From Pararhodonellum marinum (GTDB lineage: Bacteria; Bacteroidota; Bacteroidia; Cytophagales; Cyclobacteriaceae), in NCBI RefSeq assembly GCF_015354735.1, contig NZ_JACEFJ010000016.1, positions 1-64,000 on the forward strand: a DNA stretch of 64,000 nucleotides, given 5' to 3'. Positions within the stretch are counted from its first letter, which is position 1. The number at the start of each line of letters is the position of its first letter. A program made the translations under genes and the position numbers. Below, one piece after another: positions 24,865 through 33,916 of this stretch. The notes under the pieces are model-generated. The model was not told where the DNA came from. It searched no databases and saw only the letters and a program-made list of their open reading frames with translations.

Positions 24865-26019
24865 TCAAAAAATCCGGTCTAATACTTCAAAAATTCTATC
24901 GAAATCCTGCTCTTGAAGGTTGGAACCACTCGGTAAACAAAGTCCATTCTGGAATAGCCGGTCCGATACCCCTGTACCAAAGTAAGGCGCTTTGGCAAAG
25001 ACAGGCTGCAAGTGCATGGGTTTCCATAACGGACGTGCCTCAATATTTTCTTCAGCCAAGGCCATACGTATGGTTTCTCTATTGATTCCACCTGTTTCGC
25101 TTTCATTGACCAGAATTCCTGTTAGCCAATGGTTTGAAAAGAAGTCGGCGTTCGGCGCCTCCTGTAGTTTGATTCCCTTCTTGTTCCCAAAATAGGTTTT
25201 ATACCTTTCAAAATTGGCCCTTCTTGCAGCCACCCGCTCATCGAGCACCTGCATCTGTCCCCGGCCAATACCAGCCAGCACATTGCTCAACCGGTAATTG
25301 TACCCGATATGGGAATGTTGGTAATGCGGAGCCTCATCCCTTGCCTGTGTGGCCAAAAAGCGGGCTTTTTTGATCATCCATTCGGTATCGGAAATCAAAG
25401 CACCTCCCCCACTTGTGGTTATGATTTTGTTTCCGTTAAAGCTCAATACCCCAAGGTCCCCAAAAGTACCGCATGCCTTACCTTTATAAGTAGCACCCAA
25501 AGCCTCAGCGGCATCCTCCACCACGGGAATTTCATATGCTTTGGCCAAGGCCATGATCTCCTCCATTTTGGCGGGCATGCCATACAGGTGGACAGGTATG
25601 ATGGCTGCTGGCTTTTGTTTTTTACCGGAAACTTCTCCCTGTAAACAAGCTTGAATGGCCCTCTCCAATGATTCAGAACACATATTCCAGGTATCCGCCT
25701 CACTGTCTACAAATACGGGGATGGCCCCTAGGTATGCGATGGGATTGGCAGAGGCTGAAAAGGTCATGCTTTGACAGATCACCAGATCTCCGGGTTTTAC
25801 CCCCAAAATAACCAATGACAAATGCAAAGCTGCCGTTCCGGAAGTTAAGGCCGCGGCATGTTTGGCCCCGGTATAGTGCTGCAGGTCTTCTTCAAAGCCA
25901 TTGACATGGGGACCTAAGGGCGCGATCCAGTTGGTGGCAAAAGCCTCCTGAACCAATTTCAGTTCATTTTCTCCCATATGGGGAGAGGAAAGCCAGATTT
26001 TTTCTGGGGTGTTTGGCAT
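24865..26019 (-). CDS. DegT/DnrJ/EryC1/StrS aminotransferase, PglE-like
   Basis: This 384-residue PLP enzyme should convert a nucleotide-linked 4-keto sugar to the 4-amino sugar using glutamate. It has ALTSGTAALHLSL (57-69), the PLP-stacking region VVEDAAEALGA (166-176) and the Schiff-base Lys198 in VLSFNGNKIITTSGGG. The N-terminal IWLSSPHMGENEL and the SFNGNKIITTSGGG stretch are typical of PglE-type enzymes acting on UDP-4-keto-6-deoxy-GlcNAc. Its partners would be the CapD-like dehydratase (1216) and the acyltransferase (422). It is not adjacent to them, which is unusual, and no operon partner is close. Fumarate- or dTDP-sugar-specific variants cannot be excluded. Confidence 0.85.
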   Translation of the reverse strand: MPNTPEKIWLSSPHMGENELKLVQEAFATNWIAPLGPHVNGFEEDLQHYTGAKHAAALTSGTAALHLSLVILGVKPGDLVICQSMTFSASANPIAYLGAIPVFVDSEADTWNMCSESLERAIQACLQGEVSGKKQKPAAIIPVHLYGMPAKMEEIMALAKAYEIPVVEDAAEALGATYKGKACGTFGDLGVLSFNGNKIITTSGGGALISDTEWMIKKARFLATQARDEAPHYQHSHIGYNYRLSNVLAGIGRGQMQVLDERVAARRANFERYKTYFGNKKGIKLQEAPNADFFSNHWLTGILVNESETGGINRETIRMALAEENIEARPLWKPMHLQPVFAKAPYFGTGVSDRLFQNGLCLPSGSNLQEQDFDRIFEVLDRIF

Positions 26020-26057
26020 GTTATAGGTGCTTTATTGAGGGTTGGTTTGGGTTTTAG

Positions 26058-26140
26058 GTGTGTTGGATGTCGGATGTTGGATGACCGATGTTAGATGACC
26101 GATGACCGAGGTTTGATGTCGGATATTGGTTGACGATTCT
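26058..26140. repeat. R2 words, inverted (ggatgtcggatgttggatgaccgatg)
   Basis: Repeated gatg-(t/a)cggatg and gatgaccgatg words are the reverse complement of the catccgtcatcc words in the 5.3-6.2 kb array. They fill most of the 163-bp gap between two genes. Confidence 0.6.
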
Positions 26141-26182
26141 CGGATAGTCAGGGAAGCAGGTCAAACTCTGGGGATTTAAAAC

Positions 26183-27538
26183 CTATGAAAATAAATTCTC
26201 TACAATCTTTTCTTCCGGGAGAAACATTTGCTGTTTTAGACTATTTAAATAATTTTCAAGATCCATCTTGTCTAATTTTTCCAAATGGGCTTGGAGCTGA
26301 CTTTCGGTGATGACATGATAACCGGGATGGAATTCCTCAAAAACGGCATGAACTTGAAGGGGTAGCTCATTAATTTTTAAATAAAGTGGAAAACAGCCCT
26401 TAATGACAGATTCAATGGAAGTTGAGGAAGATATCGAAATGCAATATTTGGCTTCCTTAAAACTATCCTCAAGTGAAAATCGCGAAGAATCATGGACCAC
26501 TACATTACTTAAAGTGGCAATTTGATCCAGTTTTATTTTGGGTAAATCGAAATCCGGGTGTGATCTTAATATGATCGATTTCTCGGGATTTTGGACTGCA
26601 AATTGAATGGCTATAGCTACGAATTTATTGACCTCTTCTTCGTTGATGTGTCCTGCTAGCTTTTTTTGGATGGCAAACAACACTTTGCTTTTAGGAAGAA
26701 GTTGTCCATTGGACAAATTGGGGTGGCCAGATACCTGTATGGTTAGATTTGGATTGTATTTGACAAATTCATTCCTGAAAAATTCACCCCAAACCAAATA
26801 TTTATCGTAAGGCATATTTCTCCATCCCGCCTTGGTAGCCGTTTTTCCAAAAAACCCCCATTGGAGACAATAGGAATTACACCTATATTTTCTTGCTATC
26901 AAGGCCGATACATGCATGGTACTGAAACAGCCCTCCACAAAAAGGATTTTTTTCCCTTCAATAACTTTAGCCCAACCCAAGGCACGATCAACTTGCGTCG
27001 TAAATTCATGGAATTTATAGTATTGCTTGTGCCAAAAATAAGGAAAAGCTGGCCTTGGGAGGATAAAGTCTCTCCCTTTGGATGAGGGTAGCCTATTTCT
27101 TTCCCAAAGTAAATAAGCAAACTTCAAAGACTGATCCCTCAGACTTTTTTCCACTCCTTCCAAATAATTTTTAAACTTAAAATTGGGGATGAAAAAATAA
27201 ATATCATTGTCTGAACTCGGCTGTTTTATGGAAAGCAACAAATAATAGACATACCGTGCCAAATCTCTTACAAAACTCTTTACTATGGAGGGAGAGGAAA
27301 TGCGCTGAAAGTAGGATTTTTTAAAATCTAAAATATAAAAGTCACTTAGATTTTCTACCCTGTCATTTTCTATTTTACGAATAAAATCCGGGTTATTGAT
27401 GACGCCATTCAGATAGGTCTTTACCACAATTTCACCTAAAAATATGCCTTTGTATTGCAGAGATTGAAGGTCTCCAATGATTTCATCAAAAACCACTGCA
27501 TAAAAACGGTCTATTTTTTGAATTATCCTTTTGTCCAT
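26183..27538 (-). CDS. GT-B-like transferase, possible CMP-ulosonate user
   Basis: This 451-residue protein has GT-B-like features: KKILFVEGCFSTMHVSALIARKY, QWGFFG, PYDKYLVWGEFFRNEF, then VSGHPNLSNG. A C-terminal donor-site-like stretch reads KYCISISSSTSIESVIKGCFPLYL (about 385-405), which resembles CDP-glycerol/Kdo/sialic-acid-type transferases. I cannot name the family. The gene just upstream encodes a CMP-sugar synthetase of the NeuA type, so this may be the transferase that uses its product. ATG 27538 is preferred over the TTG at 27544. A 247-bp AT-rich gap with no recognised signal separates the two genes. Confidence 0.6.
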   Translation of the reverse strand: MDKRIIQKIDRFYAVVFDEIIGDLQSLQYKGIFLGEIVVKTYLNGVINNPDFIRKIENDRVENLSDFYILDFKKSYFQRISSPSIVKSFVRDLARYVYYLLLSIKQPSSDNDIYFFIPNFKFKNYLEGVEKSLRDQSLKFAYLLWERNRLPSSKGRDFILPRPAFPYFWHKQYYKFHEFTTQVDRALGWAKVIEGKKILFVEGCFSTMHVSALIARKYRCNSYCLQWGFFGKTATKAGWRNMPYDKYLVWGEFFRNEFVKYNPNLTIQVSGHPNLSNGQLLPKSKVLFAIQKKLAGHINEEEVNKFVAIAIQFAVQNPEKSIILRSHPDFDLPKIKLDQIATLSNVVVHDSSRFSLEDSFKEAKYCISISSSTSIESVIKGCFPLYLKINELPLQVHAVFEEFHPGYHVITESQLQAHLEKLDKMDLENYLNSLKQQMFLPEEKIVENLFS

Positions 27539-27785
27539 CTGCAAAGAAAAAATCTCCTTATTCTGGATTCGAAATTATACATGAAGATAACTAAATAGTC
27601 CAACTGTTTTGATGGATATGCAACTAAAATATTTATCCGAATTGCTGGATATATAAATGATGACTGAACTACCTTATTTTAGGTTCTGCACTTACAATAT
27701 CCTAATATCAACCAAGTATCAATAAATATCGAACTTGAATGAAACATTCATTCCTGTGCACATTACGATAATTTCCGATTACTTA

Positions 27786-28481
27786 TCACCCATTCAATAA
27801 TCCAAATAATTTCTCAGCATCATAAAAATCTTTTTTCCAATCTATCTCATAGGAGGACAATACGGATAACTCCATCAAATAAGGATGTGGCCCTATCCTG
27901 TCTTTAAATTTGAGGTAATTCTCTTTTGAATTGATAAATGCTGCGCTGTTGATTTCGTATAAGACTTTTAAATCCTGGGTTTTTGGCCATTTCTCTTTTC
28001 CGTTTTTATTGATAATCGCAGCTTGCGCGCTGTCCCAAATGAAGTTTTGAAGTTTTTTTACCGTCATCAACGAATCAAAACCAAGGGATAGCTGATCAAA
28101 ATAAGTGGCTATGAACCCATCATAATCATGGGCATCGACAAACGGAGAGGTGACGTGGGTCCAAAGTATCTGATCGTGTGAACAAACACCTGGGACATAA
28201 TCAATCAAATCCGACAGAGAGGTAGTACCCAGGGATAATTTTTCCGGCCTTTCTACGACATGAATCCTAGGATCTTTCTCAGCATATTTTTGCGCGGTTT
28301 GAATGGATACGGGGTCATTGGTAGATACAATGATCTCATCTATGGACCTACTGGCAGCAAGCTGCTCTAGTTTAATGGCCAATAGCCCTCCTGTTTTTCC
28401 GGCAAAATCCCGGTTATTTTTATTCTTTATCCGCTCACTTCCTTTTCTGCAAGGAAGAAAAACACTGACTTGCCCCTTCAT
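27786..28481 (-). CDS. CMP-sugar synthetase (acylneuraminate cytidylyltransferase-like)
   Basis: This 231-residue protein of the NeuA/KdsB fold activates an ulosonic-type acid sugar with CTP. The nucleotide-binding start is VFLPCRKGSERIKNKNNRDFAG (7-28). EIIVSTND (about 49-56) and ILWTHVTSPFVDAHDYD (about 105-121) are the usual later motifs. Its ATG overlaps the stop of the aldolase gene by 4 nt, so the two are translationally coupled. That pairing indicates that the aldolase makes the acid activated here. It is slightly shorter than bacterial NeuA. The natural sugar may be an atypical ulosonate rather than sialic acid, since no NeuB is present. Confidence 0.85.
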   Translation of the reverse strand: MKGQVSVFLPCRKGSERIKNKNNRDFAGKTGGLLAIKLEQLAASRSIDEIIVSTNDPVSIQTAQKYAEKDPRIHVVERPEKLSLGTTSLSDLIDYVPGVCSHDQILWTHVTSPFVDAHDYDGFIATYFDQLSLGFDSLMTVKKLQNFIWDSAQAAIINKNGKEKWPKTQDLKVLYEINSAAFINSKENYLKFKDRIGPHPYLMELSVLSSYEIDWKKDFYDAEKLFGLLNG

Positions 28482-30010
28482 ATCAAACTGTACACTGATT
28501 TTTGATCCAATGAACGGTATTCAGTCGGCGTAAGCGCATCGAGTTTTTTTCCGGAAGCTAAATATTGTCCAAACAAATGTTCATTTTCGTTGAACAGCTC
28601 CAATTGATTTTTGCTGCTATCCCCACTGTGGTATCCATCATATCCCACCACCCATAATTGCTCTGCCTGAAGTACATTCCCAATTTCCAAAGCAACAGCT
28701 GTCATGCTTTTTTGAAATACCTCGGAAAAGGTGAAGGTTTTTAATTCAAAGGTGCGCTCTAAAATTGGATCGGGGATATAAATGTTTATTTCTCTTGGTG
28801 AAGGGGGCAAAATAGCCATCGCATTTTTTGGGATCTTTCCACTCAACACCCTTTCCATTCTTTGGCCTTCATTTCCCCCTAAGCAAAAAAGCTGTTGGTT
28901 TTCAATCCCGATAAAAAAACTGGCATTTCGGGAACTGGTATGAATGACCAGCACATTTGGGTTTAATTTCAGAAAGGCATTAATGGCTTTCGTATGCTTA
29001 CTGATCGATACTCCTCCCCCTACTACTAAAACCTGCTTCGTTGAAAAGCCAGGCTCAAAAGTTTTGAAGTGCTGTTTCTGTTGTAAACCCTTATCCTCCT
29101 TTTGTAATTTTTGAATGATGTTGTCATATGAATAATACCTTTTGCTGATCCATTCCATGACTATTTTTTGCGGTATGGAATTGGCACCTGAAACCATATA
29201 AGGCAAATTGGTTCCCCATCCATGGATCTGCTGTAATTTGGAAAATTCATCAACCACAGCGGATAAAGGATTAAAGTCAAACTTTCTTTTGCCCTGTGCA
29301 GACAAAACCGACAACAACAGTTCGGTTTTTAAATTACCAGCTCCTCTTCCCATTCCCATGATGGAACTATCTACCATTTCCACCCCACATGCCAAAGCAG
29401 TCAATGTGTTCACTAGGGCCAATTCAAGATTGTTGTGACCATGAAAGCCTAAGGGAACCGACACTTTGGATCTGATTCTATCAGTTATTTCTTTGATATC
29501 ATCCGGGAAAATGCCCCCATGGGAATCCACCATATAAAAACAATCCACTCCATCTTTGATTTCAGGCAGCGTTTCAAAGAAACCCTTCTGGGATTTCCAG
29601 GTGGACATGTACATGACATTTACCCCCACTTCAAATCCAAGATCCTTGATTTTTGCCGCCAACAAAATAGCCCTTTGGATGTTTTTGGGCGCTACGGCAA
29701 TCCTGATCAGACTAATCTTCCCAATACATGGCGAAATTAATTGGTCTATATCCCTTTCGGACACCTGTTTTTCATCAATCATGATGGCCAGCTTTTTTTT
29801 GGAAATGCTTGAAGCATGATCCAAGGTGTTTTTGGGCAAATAGTAGTATTCCCCAAAATACCCCTTTCTCTCCTTGGAGCGATATCCAATTTCCACATAG
29901 TCCACCGGCAAGCTGTTGATGGACTCCAGATAAGCATGGGTCAGGGGCCTATCAAAATCCCATTGGGTATAATAGCCTCCGTCTCTTAAGGTGCAATCGA
30001 GTAGCTTCAT
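28478..30010 (-). CDS. HMGL-type aldolase fused to a C-terminal unknown domain
   Basis: This 510-residue protein has in its first ~300 residues a DRE-TIM aldolase: LLDCTLRDGGYYTQWDF (3-19, catalytic Arg9-Asp10), metal ligands HGHNN (190-194) and GMGRGAGN (219-226), as in 4-hydroxy-2-oxovalerate aldolase. The remaining ~205 residues start with VLVVGGGVSISKH and look like a second Rossmann-like domain of unknown role (a DUF115-like fold is possible). The chain would join pyruvate or a related 2-oxo acid to an aldehyde. Coupling by ATGA to the CMP-sugar synthetase suggests it builds a ulosonic acid. ATG 30010 is preferred to the TTG at 30013. Confidence 0.8.
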   Translation of the reverse strand: MKLLDCTLRDGGYYTQWDFDRPLTHAYLESINSLPVDYVEIGYRSKERKGYFGEYYYLPKNTLDHASSISKKKLAIMIDEKQVSERDIDQLISPCIGKISLIRIAVAPKNIQRAILLAAKIKDLGFEVGVNVMYMSTWKSQKGFFETLPEIKDGVDCFYMVDSHGGIFPDDIKEITDRIRSKVSVPLGFHGHNNLELALVNTLTALACGVEMVDSSIMGMGRGAGNLKTELLLSVLSAQGKRKFDFNPLSAVVDEFSKLQQIHGWGTNLPYMVSGANSIPQKIVMEWISKRYYSYDNIIQKLQKEDKGLQQKQHFKTFEPGFSTKQVLVVGGGVSISKHTKAINAFLKLNPNVLVIHTSSRNASFFIGIENQQLFCLGGNEGQRMERVLSGKIPKNAMAILPPSPREINIYIPDPILERTFELKTFTFSEVFQKSMTAVALEIGNVLQAEQLWVVGYDGYHSGDSSKNQLELFNENEHLFGQYLASGKKLDALTPTEYRSLDQKSVYSLI

Positions 30011-30025
30011 CAATTTAAATTGGGT

Positions 30026-31018
30026 TCAATGGAACAGGAGCTTAAAAAAAAGAAAAGATCTTTTCACATTGAGTTTGAGGGAGGTTTTATTCAACTGTAA
30101 AGAGGTCTGCCATAATTTTTTTGCAGCTTTCTTATTTCCTGAATCTTTTAAAATTAAATGGGCCCTGTGAAGACAACCATCTGCACAGCGGTACTTTTTC
30201 TCAGCAATAAGCTTTTTTTTATTTTTTGGAAGCTGTTTTTCTATGTTCAAGATGGCTAGGGCAAAATCGTTGATGTTTTGACCAAGATTGACTTTAGGTT
30301 TGGAAATAGACCCCAAGTGCTTTCGGTATGCTGACAAATAAAGGGGCGTGTAGGCAATGGGATAATTTTTTGCAATCCTGACCCACATTTCCCAATCCTC
30401 ACCATATACCACGCTGTGGAAAGCTCCCAATGCTTCATACACGGCTCTTTTGACCACCATCGAGGCATATTGTACAGGTTGATCCAAAACAAATCGGTCC
30501 AAGGCATTGTCGAGCACTCCCTCCGATTCTTCATTGAATGCAGAATACTTCACCACTTCCCCGTTTTCATTGATAGATATATATCGGCAAAAGGCTGCCC
30601 CTGACTCGGGATAGCTGGTAAATAACCCTATCATTTTCTCGTAGAACCCTTCCAAAACCCGGTCATCTCCATGCAAAATATGGATCAAAGTTCCTGCGGC
30701 TTGATGGATACAGGTTTCAAAATTCCTTAAGCTGCCCACATTTTGAGGCTGACGGATATAGCCAATTCTTCCCTGACCTATTTGTTGGACCATCAAGCTG
30801 ACATCAGCATCCGTGCTGGCGTCATCAATGACCATTATCTGCATGACCTCTTCACCTAAATCTTGGATCAGCACACTTTCAAGCGCTTCCTTAAGGTACT
30901 TGGAACAATTGTAAACAGGAACCATGACCGAAAACAAGGGCCTTTGGATACCCTCAGGCAGAGGTAAGATCTCGGGCGGCGAAGTTGGAATTCGCTCAGG
31001 CAAAGATTTCTCTTTCAT
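30026..31018 (-). CDS. GT2 family glycosyltransferase (paralogue of 19087-20076)
   Basis: This 330-residue GT-A enzyme has a Pro-rich N-terminus (PTSPPEILPLPEG), FSVMVPVYNCSKYL, VIDDASTDADV and metal site ILHGDDRV near 122. It is plainly homologous along its whole length to the enzyme at 19087-20076. It precedes the aldolase by 15 nt, so it belongs to the same operon as the aldolase and CMP-sugar synthetase. Its donor could be linked to that pathway, though GT2 enzymes usually use UDP/dTDP/GDP sugars. Confidence 0.85.
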   Translation of the reverse strand: MKEKSLPERIPTSPPEILPLPEGIQRPLFSVMVPVYNCSKYLKEALESVLIQDLGEEVMQIMVIDDASTDADVSLMVQQIGQGRIGYIRQPQNVGSLRNFETCIHQAAGTLIHILHGDDRVLEGFYEKMIGLFTSYPESGAAFCRYISINENGEVVKYSAFNEESEGVLDNALDRFVLDQPVQYASMVVKRAVYEALGAFHSVVYGEDWEMWVRIAKNYPIAYTPLYLSAYRKHLGSISKPKVNLGQNINDFALAILNIEKQLPKNKKKLIAEKKYRCADGCLHRAHLILKDSGNKKAAKKLWQTSLQLNKTSLKLNVKRSFLFFKLLFH

Positions 31019-31057
31019 TTGAATTTAAATACCTCAACCCATCCATTATCAAGCTTT

Positions 31058-31810
31058 CTAAAACCCAATATGACCAGCCACCCTTCCCAGGTATTCATGC
31101 AACACCAATTGAAGCAGTGTCAAGTTTCGAAGATGAGGAATCAACCAATAACTTTTTCCGCTGGGATGCACCTTGGTTTCAAATTGAGCCGGGGCAGGAA
31201 TGGGGTTTAACCCTTGATGTCCGAAAAAGGCCATAGCCCTTGGCATATGAATGGCTGATGTCACCAAGATCACAGGCTGATCTTTGCCATACCGGCCTAC
31301 ATAATCTATGGACTCCTGTAGGGTGTGGGCAGGGGTATGAAGGGTATCCATCCTCACAGGATCCACTCCAAGTTCCAAAGCAGCAAAGTAAGCGCCCCCT
31401 GCAGAAGAACGGAAACCGTCCTGTCCTTTTCCGGAGAATATTATTTGGCTCTCGGGAAGGTTTTGATAAAGCCTTACGGCCTCAGTCAGTCGGGACAATG
31501 CGGTAGTTGAAAGCCTTTGATTTGCCGTCAAATTCAAATCCGGGACATGTCCACTTCCAAGGACCAAAATGTGAATAGGCTTATCAAAATGCTGCTCGGG
31601 AAAATCCAATAATGGTGGATATTGGTTTTCCAAAGAAGCAATCAGCCATTTGGGCAAAGGCTTAAATAAGCCAATCAGCAACAAAACGGATAAGGCAGTG
31701 ACCCCTCTATGCCAGCCTCCCTTGCGCCAGGATATCCAAATCATCCATCCCAACAACAAAGCCAGCCAAAAGGCTGGATTGATCAAAAAGTTGTGGATGA
31801 GAAAACGCAT
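31058..31810 (-). CDS. ElyC/SanA/YdcF family membrane protein (DUF218)
   Basis: This 250-residue protein has two N-terminal membrane helices (about 8-27 and 35-48). A DUF218 domain follows: IHILVLGSGHVPD (78-90), LSRLTEAVRLYQ and LVTSAIHMPRAMAFF near 190. ElyC-type members affect envelope/undecaprenyl-lipid metabolism in other bacteria, and many are found near cell-surface glycan genes. It follows R1 repeats and precedes a GT2 by 39 nt. The precise reaction is not known for this family. Confidence 0.85.
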   Translation of the reverse strand: MRFLIHNFLINPAFWLALLLGWMIWISWRKGGWHRGVTALSVLLLIGLFKPLPKWLIASLENQYPPLLDFPEQHFDKPIHILVLGSGHVPDLNLTANQRLSTTALSRLTEAVRLYQNLPESQIIFSGKGQDGFRSSAGGAYFAALELGVDPVRMDTLHTPAHTLQESIDYVGRYGKDQPVILVTSAIHMPRAMAFFGHQGLNPIPAPAQFETKVHPSGKSYWLIPHLRNLTLLQLVLHEYLGRVAGHIGF

Positions 31811-31812
31811 GG

Positions 31813-31925
<113 letters not shown>

Positions 31926-32017
31926 TAGCAATGAATTCTGCAAATTAAAGGGTATTCAATTACGAGGAAGTCTCTAATATCCATTAATATCCAAATATCC
32001 ACCAATAGCTTAATTTA

Positions 32018-33112
32018 TCAAATATTTTGACCAACTGGTGAATGATAAACCTTCAACAACTCCCCCTCCTTCATCAAGATTGGTTCTACATCTACGTCCC
32101 GAAGAAAGATCAGGTCTTTTTCAAATTCATACATCCTATAAGTGAAATCAAAATCAGGATCGGCATCCAACAAACGGATAGTATCTTCAGGGAAATTGGC
32201 TCCCCCTGCGGCAAAGCATTGGGTAAAGGCCACATGCCGAACATTGATTTCCGTGATGTAAGGTTTCCCTTTTTCATCTTCCTTGAAGTCAGCAGTGAAA
32301 AAGCCATGCGGTTCTGTCCCGGTTTCATCAAAGACTTTGTCCATGGCTTTTTTGGACAATTCCACCAAATGCGGCTCGTTCAATAACCTGCCAAAAGAGG
32401 TATTTCCGGTGATGCCGCTGGGGGCCACTTTGGCCATGATGTAATTGACCCTTTCCCCGCTGGCAGCCCGCAACAATTTTCCTTTCCAATACAGGAGCTT
32501 GCAGGCCAGGTTTCTGCCCGGAAGGAAGGTGCTGGCCAAAAACTGTTCAACCTCCGGATTGATCTGGATCCAGTTTTTTAAAGCCGCCTCATTTTCTACT
32601 TTCAAGGAACCCAGCCCACTTGTGCCAGAACTGCTTCTTACCCAAAAGGGAAAGCCCAATTTGTCAAACAAGCCTTTAAAGTCCCTTTGGCCCCGATGGA
32701 AGGAAACTGAGGCCGGTACCAGATCCATGTCCTCCAACAAATCGGTCATGCGGGATTTGCTGACGAGCAACTCGGTTACTTTAGGGTCTGGTATCAAGGA
32801 AGGACAGGGCAGTTTGCCCCCCTGCATTTTTCGCTTGCTCCATTCCATCACCTCCAATTCCGGCAAGATGATGGCATAATCAATATTCTTGGCCGTGATG
32901 ATGGCCTCAATGTCCTTCCAGTAGGCTTCAGGATCTGAGGCAGGGGCAATCAGAAAACTTTCTTTGAAAAGATCTTTTCGGTACAAGCCCACTGCATGGG
33001 GATTGATATCTGTACCAAAAAATTCCCAGTCAGCATATTGGCTGTAGCGCTGCAGAGAGAGGGCAAAACTCCTGGGAGTAGGTCCGCCCACACCGGTGAT
33101 TAATATTTTCAT
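32018..33112 (-). CDS. ATP-grasp family protein
   Basis: This 364-residue protein begins MKILITGVGGPTPRSFALSL, a nucleotide-binding PreATP-grasp segment. FPFWVRSSSGTSGLGS (about 157-172) is the ATP-binding loop, and the metal-site region is HGFFTADFKED...YITEINVRHV near 290-310. Such carbamoyl-phosphate-synthase-like enzymes form amide or acyl-phosphate bonds. It is flanked by repeat-rich gaps and probably stands alone. It may add an amino acid to the glycan or activate a carboxylate; the substrate cannot be read from the sequence. Confidence 0.78.
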   Translation of the reverse strand: MKILITGVGGPTPRSFALSLQRYSQYADWEFFGTDINPHAVGLYRKDLFKESFLIAPASDPEAYWKDIEAIITAKNIDYAIILPELEVMEWSKRKMQGGKLPCPSLIPDPKVTELLVSKSRMTDLLEDMDLVPASVSFHRGQRDFKGLFDKLGFPFWVRSSSGTSGLGSLKVENEAALKNWIQINPEVEQFLASTFLPGRNLACKLLYWKGKLLRAASGERVNYIMAKVAPSGITGNTSFGRLLNEPHLVELSKKAMDKVFDETGTEPHGFFTADFKEDEKGKPYITEINVRHVAFTQCFAAGGANFPEDTIRLLDADPDFDFTYRMYEFEKDLIFLRDVDVEPILMKEGELLKVYHSPVGQNI

Positions 33113-33149
33113 GATTATTGATTAAATGGATCTTTGTAGGAAATGGGTA

Positions 33150-33196
33150 TTGCTAGTTGTTGGATGTTGGAAGACCGATGTCGGGTGTCGGGTGTT
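33150..33196. repeat. R2 words, inverted
   Basis: gttgttggatgttggaagaccgatgtcgggtgtcgggtg repeats the words seen inverted at 5.3-6.2 kb and at 26.1 kb. The remaining 33113-33295 gap shows nothing else. Confidence 0.5.
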
Positions 33197-33295
33197 TTAT
33201 GTCCAACTTTGATTGTTATAGATACCTAGATGGTACTTATTTGCATCAAAATGAAATCTGAGATTCATTGATATTTTATACCTTTAAGTTGAAGT

Positions 33296-33913
33296 TTAGT
33301 TCGTGCCGTCAAAGGGTTGCATGGGACGGTCTTTCGATTGATTTACTCCTTCTCTATAAAGAATTTTAAGAATAGTAAGCCAAAAAATCTTGAGATCGAG
33401 AAAAAAGGAAAGGTGTTTCACATAATAAATATCCAATTCAAACTTTTTAGCCCAAGTAATGGAATTTCTTCCGTTTACCTGTGCCCATCCAGTTATCCCA
33501 GGTCTTACCTCATGTCGAGTAAATTGGCTCTTACTAAACAGATCTCTATATTGAACCAATAATGGTCTAGGACCAATGAAGCTCATTTGACCCAATAAAA
33601 CATTAATTAACTGGGGTAGTTCATCCAAGGATGATTTCCTAAGAAAACTTCCGAATTTTGTAATTCTCAAAATGTCTTTGTCAAAATTCAAATTCTCACC
33701 CTTAATGTCTTTCATGGTTTTAAATTTCAGGATTTTAAATATTTCTCCATGATAACCTAACCTTTTTTGAACGAAAAAAGGACTTCCTTTAAACTCATAA
33801 ATAAGATAAAGTGATATTGCTATAAATATTGGAGACAACACCAATATTAATAGTAAAGAAAAAATAAGATCTAAAATTTGTTTGGAAAAATTCCGGTAAA
33901 TGGTGTTGTCCAA
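33296..33913 (-). CDS. Small phosphoglycosyl transferase (PglC-like), 1
   Basis: This 205-residue monotopic sugar transferase moves a sugar-1-phosphate from UDP-sugar to undecaprenyl phosphate and starts glycan assembly. It has an N-terminal re-entrant membrane helix (LIFSLLLILVLSPIFIAISLYL, with the Ser-Pro kink), KILKFKTM (about 60-67), the catalytic Asp-Glu in SLDELPQLINVLLG (about 94-107) and IGPRP. Its PglC-like short form agrees with the diacetylbacillosamine enzymes proposed here. The TTG start at 33913 lies three bases after the PIG-L stop. A second such enzyme is at 35576-36154. Confidence 0.9.
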   Translation of the reverse strand: MDNTIYRNFSKQILDLIFSLLLILVLSPIFIAISLYLIYEFKGSPFFVQKRLGYHGEIFKILKFKTMKDIKGENLNFDKDILRITKFGSFLRKSSLDELPQLINVLLGQMSFIGPRPLLVQYRDLFSKSQFTRHEVRPGITGWAQVNGRNSITWAKKFELDIYYVKHLSFFLDLKIFWLTILKILYREGVNQSKDRPMQPFDGTN

Positions 33914-33916
33914 CGT

